From: Faeciplasma sp045660445
Lineage (GTDB): Bacteria > Bacillota > Clostridia > Oscillospirales > Ruminococcaceae
Direction of reading: 5' to 3'
DNA: 55,722 bases
Assembly (NCBI GenBank): GCA_045660445.1
Contig: JAZRDR010000007.1
Coordinates: forward strand, 1-55,722
Below are positions 1 to 8,071 of this stretch, one piece after another (within the stretch, counting starts at the first letter, position 1; each line of letters starts with the position of its first letter). The notes under the pieces were generated by a model. That model had not been told where the DNA came from. It saw only the letters and a program-made list of their open reading frames with translations, and ran no database searches. The translations under genes were made by a program, and so were the position numbers.

Positions 1-1
1 A

Positions 2-829
2 ATGACTGATGAAAACGGCTTGGTTTACATGAGAGCGAGATACTATTCGCCTACATTCAAGAGGTTCATAAATGCCGATGTAATCGCCGGTTCTATTACC
101 AACGCTATTACTCTTAACCGTTATGCTTATGCTAATGGTAATCCTGTTTCCAATATTGATCCCTTTGGGTTGAGTGCGGAACGTGGAAATAATAGCCCTT
201 GGTTAGATAAAAAGTCATATGTGCCGAATAATAGAATATCAATTAATACAATGCTAGATGAACTGCTTAAATACTATAAGTATAACTCTTATATGGATTC
301 AGAAGCATTTGAAAAAGTAAAGGGACTTAAGCAATATATCTTGGATTATTCACGTGTATACGAAATAGACTCAAATGTAGTTGCAGGTGTTATTTTCGTT
401 GAGCAGTATTATAATTATGATTGGGTTGATAAATATGGTGACTGGGTTGCTGCAACAGGGCTCATTGATATGTCTATTGGTGTTGGGCAAGTGCGCGAAT
501 CAACAGCTCAGTTTTTAGAAGAGCAGGGATATGTTGATGAGATTTCTGATACTCCGATGTATCCATTTCTTCATCCCGATTATGAAACTATTGAACGTGT
601 AATGAGATTAATGGATGACCAATGGAATGTTCAATATGTTTCTGCATATCTTAAATATTTTATTGATGATTGGTCAAGTGAATATCCTGAAATCTCTAAT
701 GATCCAGCAATACTTGGTACATTATATAACTTAGGGCACAATAAAACGCCGCACAATTCGCCCGAATCAACGTGGTTTGGAGAGCAAGTTGAATACGTTT
801 ATAATCTGATGGAAGAGGTATTTTCGTAA
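2..829 (+). CDS. Rhs protein C-terminal part with lysozyme-like toxin domain (5' partial)
   Basis: This is the 3' end of an rhs gene that enters from outside the window; the ATG at base 2 is internal and not a real start. Residues 1-57 are the conserved end of the Rhs core (YMRARYYSP, NRYAYANGNPVSNIDPFGL). Everything after that is the variable toxin tip. Residues ~110-275 look like a lysozyme/transglycosylase fold: an acidic residue in GVIFVEQYYN would be the catalytic Glu, followed by SIGVGQVRESTAQF, a glycine/Gln motif seen in goose-type lysozyme-like enzymes. I infer a peptidoglycan hydrolase effector. The stop overlaps the next start by one base, the usual toxin-immunity arrangement. The Rhs assignment is strong; the toxin activity is moderate. 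Confidence 0.85.
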   Translation: MTDENGLVYMRARYYSPTFKRFINADVIAGSITNAITLNRYAYANGNPVSNIDPFGLSAERGNNSPWLDKKSYVPNNRISINTMLDELLKYYKYNSYMDSEAFEKVKGLKQYILDYSRVYEIDSNVVAGVIFVEQYYNYDWVDKYGDWVAATGLIDMSIGVGQVRESTAQFLEEQGYVDEISDTPMYPFLHPDYETIERVMRLMDDQWNVQYVSAYLKYFIDDWSSEYPEISNDPAILGTLYNLGHNKTPHNSPESTWFGEQVEYVYNLMEEVFS

Positions 830-1155
830 TGAAAGTAAAAATATTTGTGTTGATCTTAATTATAGTTTTGATTGCGCTATTTTCGCCTTATGCAAGAGTT
901 GAATACCTCACATTGCGTTATGGTGAGAGTTTTGAAGGATTAGAGCAGCAAACACATATGCTGAATCCAGCGGATTTTCATAAAGTTATTGAGTATTCCG
1001 ACACACATGCAGTAGTACTCTATGTATCGTCTACTTCAAAAAATGAAATAACTTTTATAAAAGATTCAAATGGACTTTGGAAGATTGAGGTTTGGAAGAC
1101 CATTTGGTCGAAAACTGGTTCGGCAGATGAATTTTATTGGCCGTATTATAGATAA
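829..1155 (+). CDS. Putative membrane-anchored immunity protein
   Basis: This 108-residue protein starts on the last base of the rhs stop codon (TAATG), so it is translationally coupled to the toxin. Residues 1-20 are one strongly hydrophobic segment (IFVLILIIVLIALF) that could be an uncleaved signal anchor. The remaining ~88 residues are soluble, charged and would lie outside the membrane. I do not recognise a family. Its position directly after an Rhs tip is the standard place for the cognate immunity gene, and an extracytoplasmic domain suits protection against a cell-wall-cutting toxin. Function is inferred from context only. Confidence 0.6.
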   Translation: MKVKIFVLILIIVLIALFSPYARVEYLTLRYGESFEGLEQQTHMLNPADFHKVIEYSDTHAVVLYVSSTSKNEITFIKDSNGLWKIEVWKTIWSKTGSADEFYWPYYR

Positions 1156-1231
1156 CGAGAATTGATTCTTCGGTGTTTTATGACACTAGAACATCAGAAA
1201 GTGTTATGACAATGGTAACAGGCTCGAATAT

Positions 1232-2227
1232 ATGCGTGCTCGTTACTACAGTCCCACTCTTAAGAGATTTATCAACGCGGACGTTGTGGCGGGTTCGATT
1301 ACCAACGCTATTACGCTTAACAGGTATGCTTATGCGAATGGTAACCCAGTTAGCAATGTAGATCCGTTTGGGTTGAGTGCGGATAGCAGAGGCTCGCAGG
1401 GCACACCGATTGGCTACGGTCAAACAAATCCGTTTGCTGGCTTGAGAACTGAAGAAGTAGTTATTGAAGAACCAATGCAGGGGTATGTTGAGAATGAAAC
1501 TACAGATGTTGTCGAAAGCAATGATAAGTGGGGTTGGCTTAAGAAGGCTGGAGCCGTAGCCGCTGTAATTGGCATTACAGCAGTGTTTGTTGTAGCAACT
1601 GCTGCATCGGCTGGAGCAGTAGGTTTTGCAGTCGGATATGTTGCTGCAAGCTTTGGTGCTTCTAGTGCGGTGATTAGCACCGCTATGACCGTTGGAACAG
1701 TAGGAACATATGTTGTGGCTGGAGGAACTGGAGCATTCGGATTGAGTGATGCTGGTGAAATAATTACAGGTCATAATGTTATTCGTGATAACATTATGGG
1801 TGGAAACCAGGAAGCATACGATGCTACAAAAACATTACTTTCCTTTGCTTCTATGAGTGCTATAACAATTGGTGCTTCTAATCCTGGTATTGGGAACAAT
1901 AATGGTCGAACAACGATTTACAGATCTGTCAGTAATAATGAAAAACAAGACATAAAGAAAACTGGTCAATTCAATTTGCCGCAAGGTGGTATGGAAGCTA
2001 AGCAGTTTGGATTTAGCAAATCAGAGACTATAGCGTTCGGTAAAACGATGAGACAAACTGGTCTAGTTTCTGCAAAAGTTCCGACAAATTCACTTAGTAA
2101 TTATTATTTAGGTGGAGAAGGAGGTATCGATTCCAATATATTCCGTAGCGGAACATTGACCGTGTACGATGACCAGCTATTGACATTCAATAAATCTGTT
2201 GAAGGTACTATACGAATTTTGAGGTGA
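1232..2227 (+). CDS. Orphan Rhs tip: core fragment, hydrophobic pretoxin region and ART-like toxin domain
   Basis: Residues 1-50 repeat the Rhs core end of the gene at the window start almost exactly (MRARYYSP, INAD, SITNAITLNRYAYANGNP, PFGLSA). The reading frame is open upstream only to base 1190 and there is no ribosome binding site before the ATG, so this is a displaced tip without its own core. Residues ~105-165 are very Ala/Gly/Val rich and membrane-like, followed by a pretoxin-type stretch (AFGLSDAGEIITGHNVIRD). The C-terminal ~105 residues begin TTIYRSVSNNE and end near FRSGTLTVYDD; this pattern occurs in Rhs-linked ADP-ribosyltransferase-like toxins, but I cannot confirm the fold. It may be silent until recombined onto the upstream rhs gene. 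Confidence 0.75.
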   Translation: MRARYYSPTLKRFINADVVAGSITNAITLNRYAYANGNPVSNVDPFGLSADSRGSQGTPIGYGQTNPFAGLRTEEVVIEEPMQGYVENETTDVVESNDKWGWLKKAGAVAAVIGITAVFVVATAASAGAVGFAVGYVAASFGASSAVISTAMTVGTVGTYVVAGGTGAFGLSDAGEIITGHNVIRDNIMGGNQEAYDATKTLLSFASMSAITIGASNPGIGNNNGRTTIYRSVSNNEKQDIKKTGQFNLPQGGMEAKQFGFSKSETIAFGKTMRQTGLVSAKVPTNSLSNYYLGGEGGIDSNIFRSGTLTVYDDQLLTFNKSVEGTIRILR

Positions 2228-2231
2228 TGTA

Positions 2232-2573
2232 ATGAGAAAATTTATTCTTAGACGGCCTAAATCCATTTTAAGCCGAGGACCTGATGTGGAAGTGATATTT
2301 GAATTTAATGGTACCAGAAACACGCCTACTTATGATGGATATCGACCTCAGCACTTGGTTAAGGATAAATACTTAACAACGGGAATTCATCATTATTATG
2401 ACACAAAAAGAGTTGCGCCAAATAGTATGGCAACAGGAACTATCACGTTTATAACTCCCGAATACTATCCTCACTGTTTATGGATCGGAAAGGTTATTAG
2501 CATTCAAGAAGGAGAGCGGATCGTTGGACACGCAACAATCACAAAAATAATGAATGACCTTTTAAAAGAATAA
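2232..2573 (+). CDS. EF-Tu C-terminal-like small protein, probable immunity protein
   Basis: This 113-residue protein starts four bases after the second Rhs tip. The motifs YRPQHLVKDKYLTTGIHHY, TGTITFITPEYYPHCLW and GKVISIQEGERIVGHATITKI recall the beta-barrel domain III of elongation factor Tu (PQFYFRTTDVTG, VTLIxPIAMxxGxRFAIREGGRTVGxGVV). The GTPase domain is absent. Such short EF-Tu-related proteins occur as standalone genes near polymorphic toxins. I infer that it is the immunity protein for the preceding tip, either blocking the toxin directly or acting as a decoy for translation-factor binding. A terminator follows 50 bases downstream. Confidence 0.65.
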   Translation: MRKFILRRPKSILSRGPDVEVIFEFNGTRNTPTYDGYRPQHLVKDKYLTTGIHHYYDTKRVAPNSMATGTITFITPEYYPHCLWIGKVISIQEGERIVGHATITKIMNDLLKE

Positions 2574-2622
2574 ACAAAGTGTGAAGCTATCAGCACATAT
2601 GTAAAGCTATAACAAAAGATTT

Positions 2623-2656
2623 AACTCAGCTATCAGTAATGATAGCTGAGTTTTTT
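2623..2656 (+). terminator. Intrinsic terminator after the Rhs cassettes
   Basis: A perfect 13-bp stem (2623-2635 with 2640-2652) with a four-base GTAA loop runs into a T-rich tract. It separates the toxin/immunity genes from the lysis-type cassette, so that cassette needs its own promoter. Confidence 0.85.
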
Positions 2657-2747
2657 GTTTAGACTTGATATTTCAATTTATTTAGGACAGCTTTAATCCT
2701 CGTTATCCGATAGAATAAAATCAGCCGTCGGAAAGGAGGAAATATAT

Positions 2748-3038
2748 TTGGAAGAATCAACGGTTATTTTAGAACGTCACGAACAGCGAATTAAAACGCT
2801 CGAGCGTGATATGTCAGATATGAAGCAGGTGCAGGCAGAGATTCGTTCTATAAACGAAACACTTGTGACACTTGCAACGGAATTGAAACACACAAACGAG
2901 CATCTTGCCAGACACGAACGAAAGATAGACGAAATCGACGCCGCACCCAGGCATCGAATGCAGCAGATTGTTACAGCAATCGTTTCTGCTCTTGCTGGAG
3001 GTCTGATCTCGGCTATAATTGGCATGATACTTATATAA
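2748..3038 (+). CDS. Hemolysin XhlA-like coiled-coil membrane protein
   Basis: I place the start at TTG 2748 because AGGAGG lies at the proper distance upstream and no ATG fits. Residues 1-65 form a heptad-rich coiled coil (HEQRIKTLERDMSDMKQ...) and residues ~72-96 form one C-terminal transmembrane helix (IVTAIVSALAGGLISAIIGMILI). This layout matches XhlA-type proteins, which accompany holins in Bacillus prophage PBSX. At 96 residues it is normal for the group. It is followed 13 bases later by a holin-like gene and then an amidase, so it is probably a holin partner at the inner membrane. Confidence 0.7.
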   Translation: MEESTVILERHEQRIKTLERDMSDMKQVQAEIRSINETLVTLATELKHTNEHLARHERKIDEIDAAPRHRMQQIVTAIVSALAGGLISAIIGMILI

Positions 3039-3051
3039 GAAAGGAACTAAT

Positions 3052-3339
3052 ATGAATTATCAGGATTATATTAAAGCTGAGCTTTTAATACTGATTCCGG
3101 TGCTTTATTTCATCGGAATCGCACTTAAAAAGAGCAATATTTCAGATAAATACATCCCTATGATTTTAGGAGGAGTGTCTATTATGCTGTCAACGGTTTG
3201 GGTTGTTTCAACAACACAAATATCTACTATAGGCGAGGTGTCCTCTGCTCTGTTTATTGCAATCACACAAGGTGTTTTGACAGCAGGTGCGAGTGTATAT
3301 TCCAATCAGCTTTATGTTCAATCAAGAAAGGATAAATAG
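3052..3339 (+). CDS. Phage-type holin
   Basis: This 95-residue protein has a short amphipathic start (YIKAELL), then three hydrophobic helices at about residues 9-27, 37-54 and 65-85, and a charged C-terminus (QSRKDK). The wording YIKAELLILIPVLYFIG with GVLTAGASVYSNQLY near the end is typical of clostridial phage holin family proteins. Holins open the membrane so that endolysins reach the wall. It lies between the XhlA-like gene and the amidase with 13- and 2-base gaps, a normal lysis operon. No phage head, tail or replication genes are present nearby. Confidence 0.8.
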   Translation: MNYQDYIKAELLILIPVLYFIGIALKKSNISDKYIPMILGGVSIMLSTVWVVSTTQISTIGEVSSALFIAITQGVLTAGASVYSNQLYVQSRKDK

Positions 3340-3341
3340 AT

Positions 3342-4157
3342 ATGAATATAATCAAAGCTCATGCGACCAATAATTTATGTTATAAAGCTGCACAGAAAAT
3401 GAGACCGGAGGGTATTGTTGTTCACTCTACCGGAGCTAACAACCCTAATCTTTGGAGATATGTAAACGCTCCTGAACAAGTTGGAGAGAATAAGAGAGGT
3501 AACCACTGGGATATTCCAACGCCCGAAGGCAAAAGAATGTGCGTTCATGCGTTTATCGGACTTGATAAAAACGGCGAAGTGAGAATTGCAGAATTGCTTC
3601 CGCTTGACATCTGCTGTTGGGGTGTGGGTAGAGGAAAGAATGGTAGCTATAACGACACAATTCCGCATATCCAGTTTGAAATATGCGAAGATGGACTTGA
3701 TGACAAAGAATACTATGATAGGGCTTTTAGCTTGGCTATGGAGTACTGCGCGCATCTTTGTCGAAGATACGGTATAGCACCCGATCGAATCGTAGGTCAC
3801 TGTGAAGCTCACAAAAAAGGATATGGCAGTAACCACCGCGATCCTGAGCACTGGATGAAAAAATTTGATGATTCTATGGATGCATTCAGAATGAGAGTGG
3901 TCAGATATATTTTAAACGAGGAACATAATGAAAAATTAAAAATATGCCAAACAAATATACAAGCCGGAGATCTTGTTCGAATAAATAAAAATGCTACTTA
4001 TTACAACGGTAAAACAATTCCTGACTGGGTTATGCTTCAGAGCTGGTATGTTCGAGACAATCCAGATGGTGATCGAGCTGTAATTGATAAAAATGAAAGC
4101 GGAACAAATTCTATTTGTAGTCCGATTAGTACAAAATACTTGACAAAGATCAAATAA
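3342..4157 (+). CDS. N-acetylmuramoyl-L-alanine amidase (endolysin) with SH3-like tail
   Basis: The enzyme would cut the bond between muramic acid and the stem peptide in peptidoglycan. Residues ~20-170 are an Amidase_2/PGRP-type domain with candidate zinc ligands His28 (IVVHSTG), His69 (CVHAFIG) and the cluster GHCEAHKKG at 152-160. Residues ~203-271 (AGDLVRINKNATYY..., WYVRDN) resemble a bacterial SH3 wall-binding domain. There is no signal peptide, as expected for an endolysin that depends on the preceding holin. The stop overlaps the next gene's start by one base. Confidence 0.88.
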   Translation: MNIIKAHATNNLCYKAAQKMRPEGIVVHSTGANNPNLWRYVNAPEQVGENKRGNHWDIPTPEGKRMCVHAFIGLDKNGEVRIAELLPLDICCWGVGRGKNGSYNDTIPHIQFEICEDGLDDKEYYDRAFSLAMEYCAHLCRRYGIAPDRIVGHCEAHKKGYGSNHRDPEHWMKKFDDSMDAFRMRVVRYILNEEHNEKLKICQTNIQAGDLVRINKNATYYNGKTIPDWVMLQSWYVRDNPDGDRAVIDKNESGTNSICSPISTKYLTKIK

Positions 4158-5263
4158 TGATACAAATCAGCAGTATTTTCACCCCCATAGCAGTGCTATT
4201 CATTACAATTCTAATGGGGATTTTTCTTGGAAAAATCCGATTATTTGGCATTTCATTGAATATATGTGCTATATTAATCACAGCAATACTAACAGGTTTT
4301 TTTATATCTAAATACTATTCAAGTATTGCTGATGAAAATTTCATGCTTGAAATTAATCAGTTTTCATCACTTGGTACTTCAATTTTTATTTCTGTGGTAG
4401 GTATCTCATCGGGTATTACGATGATTAATAACATCAACAAGAAAATTTATAAATCCATGATTATCGGATCAATTATGGTGTTATTTGGCTTTGTAATTAC
4501 GAAAATCATATCATATCTCGATAACGGTGCTGAATATTCAACGTTGATTGGTGTATTCTGCGGAGCGATGACTAGCACTCCTGCTTTGTCAGCGGCTTGT
4601 GAAGCAGAAAATATAACAGCAGAAATGGTTACTATCGGATACAGTTATGCGTATCCAATTGGCGTATTGATAGCTGTGCTCACTTCACAAATTCTATGCC
4701 AAAGCTCTAAAAAAGAAGATAGCAATGAAACAAATTCTATTACCTCAACCACGTCAAAAGTAGATCTTCTGCCATTAATGTGCATATGCATTGTGGCAGG
4801 CAAAGTTATTGGTTGTATTTATATTCCGATTTTAGACTCTGGAATAGGAACTTCAGGCGGAACCCTTTTCGTATCAATTGTTGTGGGTTTGTTGATTGGC
4901 AGACAACATAACATCTCTGAATCTGCCAGTCTTAATATATATAGAACCTTTGGATTATCACTATTTTTGGCTGGCAACGGATTAACTTGCGGGATAAAGT
5001 TTACATCTTTCATCGATATAAAATTGATTATCTACAGTCTGGTAATCTCTTTAGCAACAGTATTTTTTGCATATATAACAAGCAGAATAATATGTGGAGC
5101 AAAAGATGATAAAATCGCATTTATTTTAGCCGGGGGCTTAACAAGTACGCCTGCAGTAGGAGAGCTAATTAGAAAAACCTCATCCAATAGTTTACCCGAA
5201 TATAGTGCAGCGTATTTCGGCGCATTGGTAACGATAATTGCGCTGATGTCAATCGCATTGTAG
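4157..5263 (+). CDS. AspT/YidE/YbjL-like two-repeat membrane permease
   Basis: This 368-residue polytopic membrane protein has about ten hydrophobic segments. Two copies of a signature motif mark an internal duplication: GAMTSTPALSAACE near residue 136 and GGLTSTPAVGELI near residue 326. This is the pattern of the AspT/YidE/YbjL antiporter duplication domain, whose best-known member exchanges aspartate and alanine. It is shorter than AspT (about 540 residues) because the cytosolic TrkA-C-like insert is missing; only a short hydrophilic linker lies between the halves. It starts on the last base of the amidase stop, so it is translated with the lysis genes. The substrate is unknown, and its role in this operon is unexplained. 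Confidence 0.72.
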   Translation: MIQISSIFTPIAVLFITILMGIFLGKIRLFGISLNICAILITAILTGFFISKYYSSIADENFMLEINQFSSLGTSIFISVVGISSGITMINNINKKIYKSMIIGSIMVLFGFVITKIISYLDNGAEYSTLIGVFCGAMTSTPALSAACEAENITAEMVTIGYSYAYPIGVLIAVLTSQILCQSSKKEDSNETNSITSTTSKVDLLPLMCICIVAGKVIGCIYIPILDSGIGTSGGTLFVSIVVGLLIGRQHNISESASLNIYRTFGLSLFLAGNGLTCGIKFTSFIDIKLIIYSLVISLATVFFAYITSRIICGAKDDKIAFILAGGLTSTPAVGELIRKTSSNSLPEYSAAYFGALVTIIALMSIAL

Positions 5264-5276
5264 TAACAAATCATAA

Positions 5277-5313
5277 AAAGTCCGTCTTTGAATCTAATGA
5301 CGGACTTTTAAAA
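5277..5313. terminator. Bidirectional terminator between permease and XRE regulator
   Basis: AAAAGTCCGTC pairs with GACGGACTTTT around a short AT-rich loop, with A-rich and T-rich flanks. It can end both converging transcripts. Confidence 0.85.
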
Positions 5314-5325
5314 TTAATATAAATA

Positions 5326-5706
5326 TTATTTGTGCCTATTATCTGAATTATTAAGTATCTGAATTGCATCATAAAGGAATTTCCTTTTTCCCTTAGGCAA
5401 ATTCTCTACAATATTTATCAAATCGCTAAGTGACATATCTGCTACAAATCTATCGTTCAAATCAGAGTATGTAATCCTACAAGAACAACGACCATAGAGA
5501 TAGTCGATATTTACGCCAAAATGATCAGCAATCTTTAATAAGATGTTTGCATCCGGCAATGTTCTTCCCTGCTCATAATGGGCAATAGAACTTTCACTTA
5601 AATTGAAGATCTTTGAGAACTCTTTTTGAGTTAATCCTTCGTTTTTTCTCAAATCAGAAATTGTACTACCAATTATCTTCCCTATTTCATATTGCTGATT
5701 GCTCAT
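5326..5706 (-). CDS. XRE-family helix-turn-helix repressor
   Basis: Residues ~10-66 are a Cro/CI-type HTH: IGSTISDLRKNEGLTQKEF, then SESSIAHYEQGRTLPDANIL as the recognition region. The remaining ~60 residues are a short C-terminal part (LSDLINIVENLPKGKRKF) with no recognisable enzymatic or peptidase motif, so it is probably a simple dimerising tail. The gene is convergent with the lysis/permease operon and divergent from the agr operon, which starts about 240 bases away. It may control either, or the mobile element as a whole; no operator was identified with confidence. Confidence 0.85.
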   Translation of the reverse strand: MSNQQYEIGKIIGSTISDLRKNEGLTQKEFSKIFNLSESSIAHYEQGRTLPDANILLKIADHFGVNIDYLYGRCSCRITYSDLNDRFVADMSLSDLINIVENLPKGKRKFLYDAIQILNNSDNRHK

Positions 5707-5889
5707 GTACCAATCCTCGCTTTACTCATTTGAGACAATTATAATAGAAAATACAGTAAGCATAAGGATATTGTCATAAATTCTGATATTTTATCTATTT
5801 ATATTTAATTTTGTATCACAGTAATACATATAACAATACCAACAATATTGTGTCATTCATCACATAAGCATATATGTCCAGTATATAAG

Positions 5890-5918
5890 TTGATTTTCTT
5901 CTTTCTAAGATGTATAAT
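5890..5918 (+). promoter_or_regulatory. Promoter of the agrA-agrC transcript
   Basis: TTGATT (5890-5895), a 17-base spacer and TATAAT (5913-5918) lie about 28 bases before the agrA start. The -10 is perfect and the -35 has two mismatches. Confidence 0.7.
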
Positions 5919-5946
5919 TTTATCAAATTATATTCGGAGGATTGAA

Positions 5947-6681
5947 ATGATTAGAATCGGAATATGTGATGATAATTTTAATATGTTGAATAATCTGAAT
6001 GCCATTATTTCAAATTCCTTTTCTGCTTATTCTGTGGAATTTGAAACAAATACTTTTACGAATGGGCAAGCATTATTGAATGCACATTTTGTTGAAAAAT
6101 TTGATATTTTGTTTCTAGACATTGATATGCCGGGTATCAATGGTTTTGATATTTCAAAAAGCTTGCGTGATGATTATGTAAACTGCTTTATAATATTTGT
6201 AACATCTCATGCAGAACTCGTTTATGACAGCATGGATTTTCAGCCGTTTAATTTCATACGAAAGAATTGCTCAATCCCCCTTGAAGACAGTATAAAGCGA
6301 GTAACCGCAAAACTCATAAAACACATGCGTCAAAATGAAAAGCTTATATTAAAAAACGAAGTTGGCGGAAATCTAGATGTCTATGTAAAAGATATAATCT
6401 ATATCGAAAACGATAAACATCATTTGAAATATTATACCACGAAAAGCGTGATGCCTTTCAGAGTGAGAGGGCTAATCTCCGAATCAGAAATCAAGTTATT
6501 TAATTGTGACTATGTTCGAATTCACAAAAGCTATATCGTTAATATGCGCTACATATCGAAAATTGACAGAACAAATAGCGAAGTATATATAAGAGTAAAC
6601 GGTAAAAGACTACCAATGAGCAAAAAGATTAAGAAAGACGTATTTGAAAGATATATGGAATACTTGAGGTACAAATCATGA
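5947..6681 (+). CDS. agrA: LytTR response regulator, AgrA-like
   Basis: I choose ATG 5947, not the longer frame from 5848, because CGGAGG lies just upstream and the receiver domain begins at once (MIRIGICDDN). Residues 1-120 are a receiver domain with acidic pair Asp8/Asp9 and phospho-acceptor Asp58 (ILFLDIDMPG). Residues ~140-240 are a LytTR DNA-binding domain (DIIYIENDKHH, VRIHKSYIVNMRYI). Proteins of this type bind pairs of ~9-bp direct repeats. The stop overlaps the kinase start by four bases. It is the response half of the quorum-sensing system and probably activates agrBD. Confidence 0.9.
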   Translation: MIRIGICDDNFNMLNNLNAIISNSFSAYSVEFETNTFTNGQALLNAHFVEKFDILFLDIDMPGINGFDISKSLRDDYVNCFIIFVTSHAELVYDSMDFQPFNFIRKNCSIPLEDSIKRVTAKLIKHMRQNEKLILKNEVGGNLDVYVKDIIYIENDKHHLKYYTTKSVMPFRVRGLISESEIKLFNCDYVRIHKSYIVNMRYISKIDRTNSEVYIRVNGKRLPMSKKIKKDVFERYMEYLRYKS

Positions 6682-8051
6682 ACGTGCTCTGGATATTATT
6701 TGAGGTAGCAGTAAACATATATCAGGCATTTGCCATTGTTTTATTTTTACATACCATCTCGGGCGATGCTAAATCTAGAAGGTTTTTAAATAGTCCCGCA
6801 CCTATATACGCATCAATCATTGCTATAATGATAACTTTGGATAATTATGTTTCTGTTCTGATACCGAATGAAGGTAACATGATTATTTTCCAACACGCAT
6901 TCACTTTAGTATATATGACAATTGCAATCGTATATGCCATCATATGTCTTAAGGGAACGTTAATAATTAAGGTTTTCTATGGCGTTTTATCGCTAATCGT
7001 GCCGATACTAGCGGCTGCATTGGGCTCGAATATTGCATCTGCTGTATCTGAATTTGACTTGCATGGTGTTATGATAATACCGAGTGGAGTACGATTAGTG
7101 TCTGTTATAGCTGTTCAGTTGATAATATTCTATCTTTATTTCCTCATAATTAAGATAATTAATTCTGCTAAAACTCATAATAAAAACCTCCAGAAAACTG
7201 AATGGACGATGATATTCTCAATACTATTTATTAGTATCATAGCGTGCATGTTATTAAATGTGATTTCATCATCACTAAATTCAGATATAAGCAAGATTTA
7301 CGCTGCTGTTATTTTTATGATTTTGATTGCAATAAATATAGTGGTAAGCTATTTGCTTATCGCATTGAGTAAGAAGAATGAAATTGCAAGGGAAAATGAG
7401 GCGTTGAAATTATCACAGGAATACAATCAACAGTATATTGATAATGCGACAGCAGAATATGATGCTATCAAAAAGCTGCAACATGACTTCAAGAATAACT
7501 ACTGTACAGTACATACTTTAATTAATAACGGAAATATTGATGCCGCACTTGAGCATATCAAGAGTAACATAGAGTTGTTAGAAACATTTGCAGTTTACGT
7601 AAAATCAGAAAATCCTATTGTAAATGCAGTAATTAATGCTAAATTTTCAGAAGCAAAACCTTTTGGAATAGATTGTTCTTGCATATGCGGAACTGATTTT
7701 CGACATATAGATAACCTGGATCTCTGTCGTCTATTATCCAACTTGCTTGAAAATGCAGTCACAGCATGCAAAAATTCCAATCTTCAACATGCTTTCATCG
7801 TTCTATCACTTTCAAATGACGAAAATTCGTATATTATTGACATTAAGAATACGATTAATTCATCTGTTTTGCAAACAAATCCTGGTTTATATACAACTAA
7901 GAACAACCGAATTGACCACGGATATGGTATTAATATCATAAAAAACATTGCTTCCAAATATGATGGATATTGTGATTTTTATGAAGAAAACGGAATGTTT
8001 TGCTGCAAAGTGATACTTAATAAATCATTTCACAAAGCTGATCATGAGTAA
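6678..8051 (+). CDS. agrC: AgrC-like peptide-sensing histidine kinase
   Basis: This 457-residue protein has an N-terminal membrane sensor of about six helices (residues ~5-230), a coiled linker (EIARENEALKLSQEYNQQY) and a GHKL kinase core. The phospho-acceptor lies in KKLQHDFKNNYC, which matches the LRHDxKN box of AgrC-type kinases. The ATP-binding N-box is LLSNLLENAVTAC and the G-box region includes DHGYGINIIKN. In this family the membrane part binds a cyclic peptide, which here would be made from the AgrD downstream. It overlaps agrA by four bases. Confidence 0.88.
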   Translation: MNVLWILFEVAVNIYQAFAIVLFLHTISGDAKSRRFLNSPAPIYASIIAIMITLDNYVSVLIPNEGNMIIFQHAFTLVYMTIAIVYAIICLKGTLIIKVFYGVLSLIVPILAAALGSNIASAVSEFDLHGVMIIPSGVRLVSVIAVQLIIFYLYFLIIKIINSAKTHNKNLQKTEWTMIFSILFISIIACMLLNVISSSLNSDISKIYAAVIFMILIAINIVVSYLLIALSKKNEIARENEALKLSQEYNQQYIDNATAEYDAIKKLQHDFKNNYCTVHTLINNGNIDAALEHIKSNIELLETFAVYVKSENPIVNAVINAKFSEAKPFGIDCSCICGTDFRHIDNLDLCRLLSNLLENAVTACKNSNLQHAFIVLSLSNDENSYIIDIKNTINSSVLQTNPGLYTTKNNRIDHGYGINIIKNIASKYDGYCDFYEENGMFCCKVILNKSFHKADHE

Positions 8052-8066
8052 TACATGATCAGCTTT
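8034..8066 (+). terminator. Perfect inverted repeat at the agrC end
   Basis: A 13-bp stem (8034-8046 with 8054-8066) with a seven-base loop includes the agrC stop codon. The following bases (GTCGTTTC) are only moderately T-rich, so it may be a weak terminator or attenuator between agrAC and agrBD. Confidence 0.55.
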
Positions 8067-8071
8067 GTCGT

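Noticed and set aside
1178..1774. Serine/cysteine-rich 198-aa ORF on the minus strand
   Set aside because: It is the antisense shadow of the low-complexity Ala/Gly-rich Rhs tip, with no ribosome binding site and odd composition.
2748..4157. A prophage
   Set aside because: Only lysis-type genes are present. No capsid, portal, terminase, tail, replication or intact integrase gene is seen in the window.
4157..5263. LrgB/CidB antiholin-like protein
   Set aside because: Neighbourhood suggested it, but LrgB is about 230 residues with different motifs; the two TSTPA repeats and 368-residue length fit the AspT/YidE group.
5848..5946. Longer N-terminus of agrA
   Set aside because: The extra 33 residues lie upstream of the best promoter -10 and the CGGAGG ribosome binding site, and are not part of a receiver domain.
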